Shown here piece by piece: positions 20,922-24,000 of a stretch of DNA of 24,000 bases. The notes beneath the pieces were generated by a model that searched no databases, was not told the origin of the DNA, and was given only the letters and a program-made list of their open reading frames with translations. Each line of letters begins with the position of its first letter. The stretch's first letter is position 1. Source of the DNA: Folioceros fuciformis. Lineage: Eukaryota > Anthocerotophyta > Anthocerotopsida > Anthocerotales. The translations under genes were made by a program, and so were the position numbers. The DNA lies in NCBI GenBank assembly GCA_049999805.1, contig JBNGIO010006337.1:283215-307214 (forward strand), given 5' to 3'.

Positions 20922-21117
20922 TGAACCTGATCACGGAGCGCCCACCACCTACACCCGCACCCCAGGTTGNNNNNNNNNNNNNNNNNNNNNNNNNNNNNNN
21001 NNNNNNNNNNNNNNNNNNNNNNNNNNNNNNNNNNNNNNNNNNNNNNNNNNNNNNNNNNNNNNNNNNNNNGGACCTGATCACGGAGTGCCCACCACCTACA
21101 CCCGCACCCCAGGTTGC
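20922..21117. repeat. Short tandem repeat interrupted by a 100-N gap
   Basis: The 46-47 bases before the gap (to 20969) and after it (21070-21116) match, starting ACCTGATCACGGAG, with a base difference at the CGC/TGC position and one at the left edge. Because the copies differ, this is a real tandem repeat that collapsed in assembly, unlike the gap at 12712. The gap is exactly 100 Ns (20970-21069), the conventional length for unknown size. Confidence 0.75.
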
Positions 21118-21242
21118 TACGTGCGCTCGCTTGCCTGGACCTCCTGTCCAGCAACGGCCATCGCTAGGTCCCTGCAAGGTCGACTGCTCGGCTGGTGCTT
21201 GCTGATTTCTTGGGCCTTCAAACCGGCCTCTTGCACACGGTG

Positions 21243-21261
21243 ATGGCGGTTTTTCCGCCAT
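21243..21261. repeat. Perfect hairpin, 7-bp stem, T5 loop
   Basis: ATGGCGG, TTTTT, CCGCCAT. An AATAAA follows on the plus strand at 21316-21321, so it may belong to the 3' end of a plus-strand transcript. It lies between the C/T-rich segment and the minus-strand retroelement ORFs. Confidence 0.7.
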
Positions 21262-21374
21262 AAAGTCTGTCAGGCAGGGGAGCTGCGCTCTTAAATTCTA
21301 AGCGACTTAGGTCCAAATAAAGCCTAAAAAAAACCTATTCTAGCCTGCATTTACTATCGCCGTTTCCCACGCCG

Positions 21375-21887
21375 CTAGCGGCTTCCTCCTGGCCTTCGCG
21401 TGTCACCCCTTGTTGTTCCTCCTCTCGCTCTTCTGCCCCATCGTTGGTCCGACAGATCCTCCCAAAGGATCTCCACATCACTGCTGCTGCTGCTGGACCT
21501 GGCTGGCGGCGCAGGTGGGTCTCGCCGTTGTGGTCCACCACTCCTCCTCCTTCTCTGGTTGCTGAGGACAGCCACAGGCTCCCGTTCTACCCAACGCTGG
21601 GCCTCCTCTTCCGTCAGTTCCTCCAGAACTGCCTTTGCATAACAGTGGGGCAGCCCCGTCACCCACCATCCGTAGTGGTAGAGTCCCAGGCGCGTCCTCA
21701 GTTGTAGAACGTAGCCCCGCGTCCCTCTTGTGCCCATACGTACATACAGAAACAGCTTCAGAACTCTGGCCCCTTCTACATACAGGCCTGGCACATAGGA
21801 GGCCTCCTCCTCATACTGCAACACAATCCGACCTTCTGTCGTAACAGAGGTGCTTACCCCGTCCTTCCTTGGGCTACCTCGGGTTGC
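21375..21887 (-). pseudogene. C-terminal retroelement segment, in frame after a TAG
   Basis: The frame continues directly from the TAG at 21888-21890 of the coiled-coil ORF to another TAG at 21375, about 170 codons. Recognisable order: an acidic/aromatic stretch EEEASYVPGLYVEGARVLK, then LGLYHYGWWVTGLPHCYAKA, LEELTEEEAQRWVE, an Arg/Pro/Ser-rich tail with a Ser run, and a basic end. I do not recognise the domain. No ATG supports independent translation, so it is either a readthrough extension of the upstream ORF or its decayed 3' part. Confidence 0.45.
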
Positions 21888-22850
21888 CTACTCCCCCTCC
21901 TGCTGGGGTACATGAAGGTTCTCTACCTGCCCAGCTGTTGCCTCCTTCGGCTCTATCCTCCTGGTACAGGTCACCCTCCTGGGTCGCCTAGGGGCAGGCG
22001 CCCCTACTGCTTCCTCCTTCGTTTCTAGGGTTGGTTCTTCAGCTATCCTGGGCCTTGCTGGGCCACCGGTAGCCCCGTCGGCTACCCGACTACTGGTAGT
22101 CCCCTCGACTACCGTTCCCCTGGTTCGGCTACTGGTAGCCCCTTCTGCTACCAGGGTCGCCGATTGACTCGGACGCCCAGCCTTGCTCTTCCCCTTCACT
22201 CTCTCTCTGGCCTCATCCCGCTCCCGCTTGTATCTGTCAGCCAACTTCTGAGCCTGCTCCACGGCGGCTATCTCCATCTCCTGTGCCCTAGCCATTTCTT
22301 GTTGCATCTCCAGGTTAGTCTCGTGAGCCTCCCTCACCTGAGCTAGCAGGGTCCCCTGTTGCTCTTTCAGCGCCTGCACTTCAGCCCTCGCCTCACGGGC
22401 CTCTTCCTTGGCTTGAGCCTTCTCCCTATCCAGGACCCGCTGCTTCTCCTCCAGCAGTTGCCGCGCCATCTCCGACTCTGCCAGTTGCCTCTTTGCTTCA
22501 GCCTCTCGCTCACGAGCCTTCTCCTCCTTTCTCCAAGCCTCGGCCTCTCGCTCCGCTTGTACACTTAACCAGGTCAGGGCCCTAGCAACCTGATCCAGGA
22601 GGTCTGCTTGGGCCTGCACCATCGCAGCAGTCAGCCCGGGTAGGTCCACCTCCTGCACCCCTTCGGTGCCCATTCCTCTCGCCGTGATTTGTCTGCCCAA
22701 GAATTCTCGCAGCTTGTCTAAGTCCCCCACCTGCAACTTGTCTCTCTGAGGCCTGCACCTGAAAATGTCCTTCCACCTTGAGGAACCCTCTTGTGCTGAA
22801 ACATGCCCTAACTTATCCACCTGTTTGGAGGAAACTGTGTCGGCTGCCAT
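21888..22850 (-). CDS. Coiled-coil protein of a retroelement-like block, about 320 aa
   Basis: ATG 22850 (MAADTVSSKQ...). The same frame stays open upstream to a TGA at 23201 but has no other ATG, so the protein may be joined to upstream sequence. After about 100 residues (SRWKDIFRCR; LREFLGRQITARGMG) comes a long Glu/Arg/Ala-rich heptad region at about 105-225 (REAEAWRKEEKAREREAEA), typical of a parallel coiled coil. A low-complexity tail follows with VAEGATSSR / VVEGTTSSR / VADGATGG repeats and a basic stretch. It ends at TAG 21888. Coiled-coil gag-like proteins are common in plant retroelements; a structural or oligomerising role is inferred. Confidence 0.55.
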   Translation of the reverse strand: MAADTVSSKQVDKLGHVSAQEGSSRWKDIFRCRPQRDKLQVGDLDKLREFLGRQITARGMGTEGVQEVDLPGLTAAMVQAQADLLDQVARALTWLSVQAEREAEAWRKEEKAREREAEAKRQLAESEMARQLLEEKQRVLDREKAQAKEEAREARAEVQALKEQQGTLLAQVREAHETNLEMQQEMARAQEMEIAAVEQAQKLADRYKRERDEARERVKGKSKAGRPSQSATLVAEGATSSRTRGTVVEGTTSSRVADGATGGPARPRIAEEPTLETKEEAVGAPAPRRPRRVTCTRRIEPKEATAGQVENLHVPQQEGE

Positions 22851-22947
22851 CACCTGATCCGGTGGCTCCTCGAGTCTTGTCCCACCCTTGCTCCTCCAAC
22901 CTTCGGTCCTTAATTCCCTGGACAGCTGGTTCTCGTTCTGCCTCCTG

Positions 22948-23163
22948 CTAACCTGTGTGCTCCAGGGCTGTCCTCCCTTCCTCTTGATTAGCCCCCATGC
23001 TCACACTTTGTCCACTGATCCTTTTCCTCCTGGCAAGAGCCTTCGTTTGTGGCGCCATCCTCTTCCGGGGCTTGACTGGGGTTTCTTCCTGCGAGCTATT
23101 CCCACCGTCAGCTTCCCAACTGCTGGAGGCAGCCCTTGCTAGCTCAGCGGGCTTCCACTTCAC
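22948..23163 (-). pseudogene. Linker segment, frame-shifted continuation of the gag-like ORF
   Basis: Read from the GTG at 23163 (no ATG), it continues the upstream ORF after a -1 frame change at 23160-23163. Sequence is KWKPAELARAASSSWEADGG then basic PVKPRKR and ARRKRIS stretches that look like nuclear-localisation or nucleic-acid-binding patches, ending at TAG 22948. There is no slippery heptamer at the shift, so a simple indel is more likely than programmed frameshifting. Confidence 0.4.
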
Positions 23164-23990
23164 ATCACGAACTGGCTTCCACAGGTGCAGCGAGGCCAGC
23201 CTTTCTTGTACACGTGGATTAGAAATGGGGAAATCATAGAAGGTTCAGGGGTGGGTCGGATCAAGTTCTGCCTCTCCTCATCCATCCGGGTGTATAAAAT
23301 CCTTCCCCAGTCGATCCTGGTGCCCTTCACTACTTCATGCACAAACAGGAGCATCTGATCGGACAGATAATCCTGTTTGCGTACCTGGAACAAGCTCAGG
23401 AACCACCTGGCCAATCCCAACAGCTGGGGACTTGCCATGTCGCGCACCAGCCACTCGTTCGCTTCCTTTCTCGTGCCTGCCTTGAGCAGCGTTTCCGCAG
23501 CTCCCGTTCCGCCACGCCTCTTCAGGGACTCCAGCACCAGTCCCCCTTCCTCCTGTCGGTCGCGCCCGTAGACCCTCCTGATCAACTCCAGGTTCCATTC
23601 GTGGGGTCTGCCTCTGATCCCCTCCTCGTGTATAGGCTCTATCAACCTCAGGGCGCACTCTCTGACCAGCTGGGGTGCTGCATGGTTCCAATTCTGGGTC
23701 ATAAAAGTCAGACCCAACTCTGCCACCAATTTTCCTGCCCTGACCCTCCAGTGCTCCATATTGGGCCACAGAAGCAGGTCGATTTGGGGGACAAGAAGTC
23801 CCCCCTCCTGTCTAGAGGCTGTTGCTCTAGGGATCAGTTCAAGCCGCGACCTCATCCTGCCTGTCCTCCTCCCCTCACGCTCGGGCTCGGAACTCTTCTG
23901 TCCTAGTCGCACTCTGGCTCTTCCTCTGTTCGCCCAGCTCTCTCCACCACTCGCGCCTTGGAGGTCTTCCACTCCCCTGTGCCTGCTCAA
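23160..23990 (-). CDS. Gag-like 'putative plant transposon' domain ORF, N-terminus uncertain
   Basis: Open from a TAA at 23993 to a TGA at 23160, about 276 codons; the first in-frame start-like codon is TTG, so the true N-terminus or an upstream exon may lie elsewhere. An Arg-rich N-terminal part is followed by a globular region: LLLWPNMEHWRVRAGKLVAE, ELIRRVYGRD, then EANEWLVRDMASPQ, GLARWFLSLFQVRK, and QMLLFVHEVVKGTRIDWGRI. The pattern of an AxxWxxx segment, a run of hydrophobics and a G-x-x-IDWG-x-I motif parallels the Transposase_32-type domain of plant retroelement proteins (AK-W...LLY-I--G--INVG-II). That is a motif-level match from memory. Basic, with few cysteines until the end (RCTCG). 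Confidence 0.5.
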   Translation of the reverse strand: MSRHRGVEDLQGASGGESWANRGRARVRLGQKSSEPEREGRRTGRMRSRLELIPRATASRQEGGLLVPQIDLLLWPNMEHWRVRAGKLVAELGLTFMTQNWNHAAPQLVRECALRLIEPIHEEGIRGRPHEWNLELIRRVYGRDRQEEGGLVLESLKRRGGTGAAETLLKAGTRKEANEWLVRDMASPQLLGLARWFLSLFQVRKQDYLSDQMLLFVHEVVKGTRIDWGRILYTRMDEERQNLIRPTPEPSMISPFLIHVYKKGWPRCTCGSQFVM

Positions 23991-24000
23991 CCCTTACGCC

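Larger units (their letters stand above)
21375..23993 (-). mobile_element. Retroelement-type coding block, degenerate, gag-like
   Basis: Three minus-strand open segments follow one another with protein-like composition: a globular segment (23990-23160), a linker (23163-22948) and a coiled-coil plus C-terminal segment (22853-21375). The globular part resembles the 'putative plant transposon protein' (Transposase_32-type) gag-like domain of plant retroelements. The order and spacing suggest one ancestral polyprotein broken by a frameshift near 23160, a frame change at 22950-22860 and a TAG at 21888. No reverse transcriptase, integrase or protease is present in the window, and LTRs are not demonstrated. 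Confidence 0.5.

Overview
The window is nuclear DNA from a streptophyte plant. Genes are split by GT-AG introns, mostly 80-310 nt with one of about 670 nt. Plant-style TATA boxes and AATAAA signals are visible, base composition is moderate, and there are two runs of N from assembly gaps. The right end holds ORFs that resemble the gag-like 'putative plant transposon' proteins of plant retroelements. My impression is a bryophyte or charophyte-grade plant, but species cannot be settled from sequence alone. There is no bacterial operon, CRISPR array, rRNA or tRNA gene that I can support.

Layout. (1) 54-6496, plus strand: a 22-exon gene that I could splice end to end in frame to about 1067 residues. 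It encodes a tandem AAA+ ATPase with an N-terminal helical/winged-helix-like region. Its second ATPase module has an inverted Walker B (ED instead of DE). (2) 6497-9480: gene-poor sequence with a degenerate GTGCAATG-type repeat field, a 75-bp tandem duplication and an AT-rich patch. (3) About 9502-10449, minus strand: a small two-exon gene with its own TATA box and poly(A) signal, predicted to encode a 129-residue four-cysteine protein of unknown family with a possible signal peptide. A 22-bp perfect palindrome lies in its 3' UTR. (4) 10450-11840: no supported gene. (5) 11846-12884: a TATA box, a strong unused splice donor, an AATAAA and a 2 x 30 bp tandem repeat, either a promoter and leader or an LTR remnant; then a 10-N gap flanked by identical 47-bp copies. 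(6) 12884-15489, plus strand: a three-exon large GTPase of the dynamin superfamily, 772 residues. (7) 15863-17122, minus strand: an intronless histidine-rich protein of 419 residues, convergent with the GTPase gene. (8) 17153-21370: gene-poor sequence with simple repeats, hairpins and a 100-N gap inside a short tandem repeat. (9) 21375-23993, minus strand: a retroelement-type coding block broken by a frameshift and an in-frame TAG.

The genes look like independent nuclear loci, not a co-operating cluster. I see no evidence for one novel multi-gene system. The most unusual single items are the bacterial-looking tandem AAA+ protein, the orphan four-cysteine protein, the histidine-rich protein and the retroelement block with its TAG-interrupted reading frame. 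All splice models were made by eye from reading-frame continuity and GT-AG sites.
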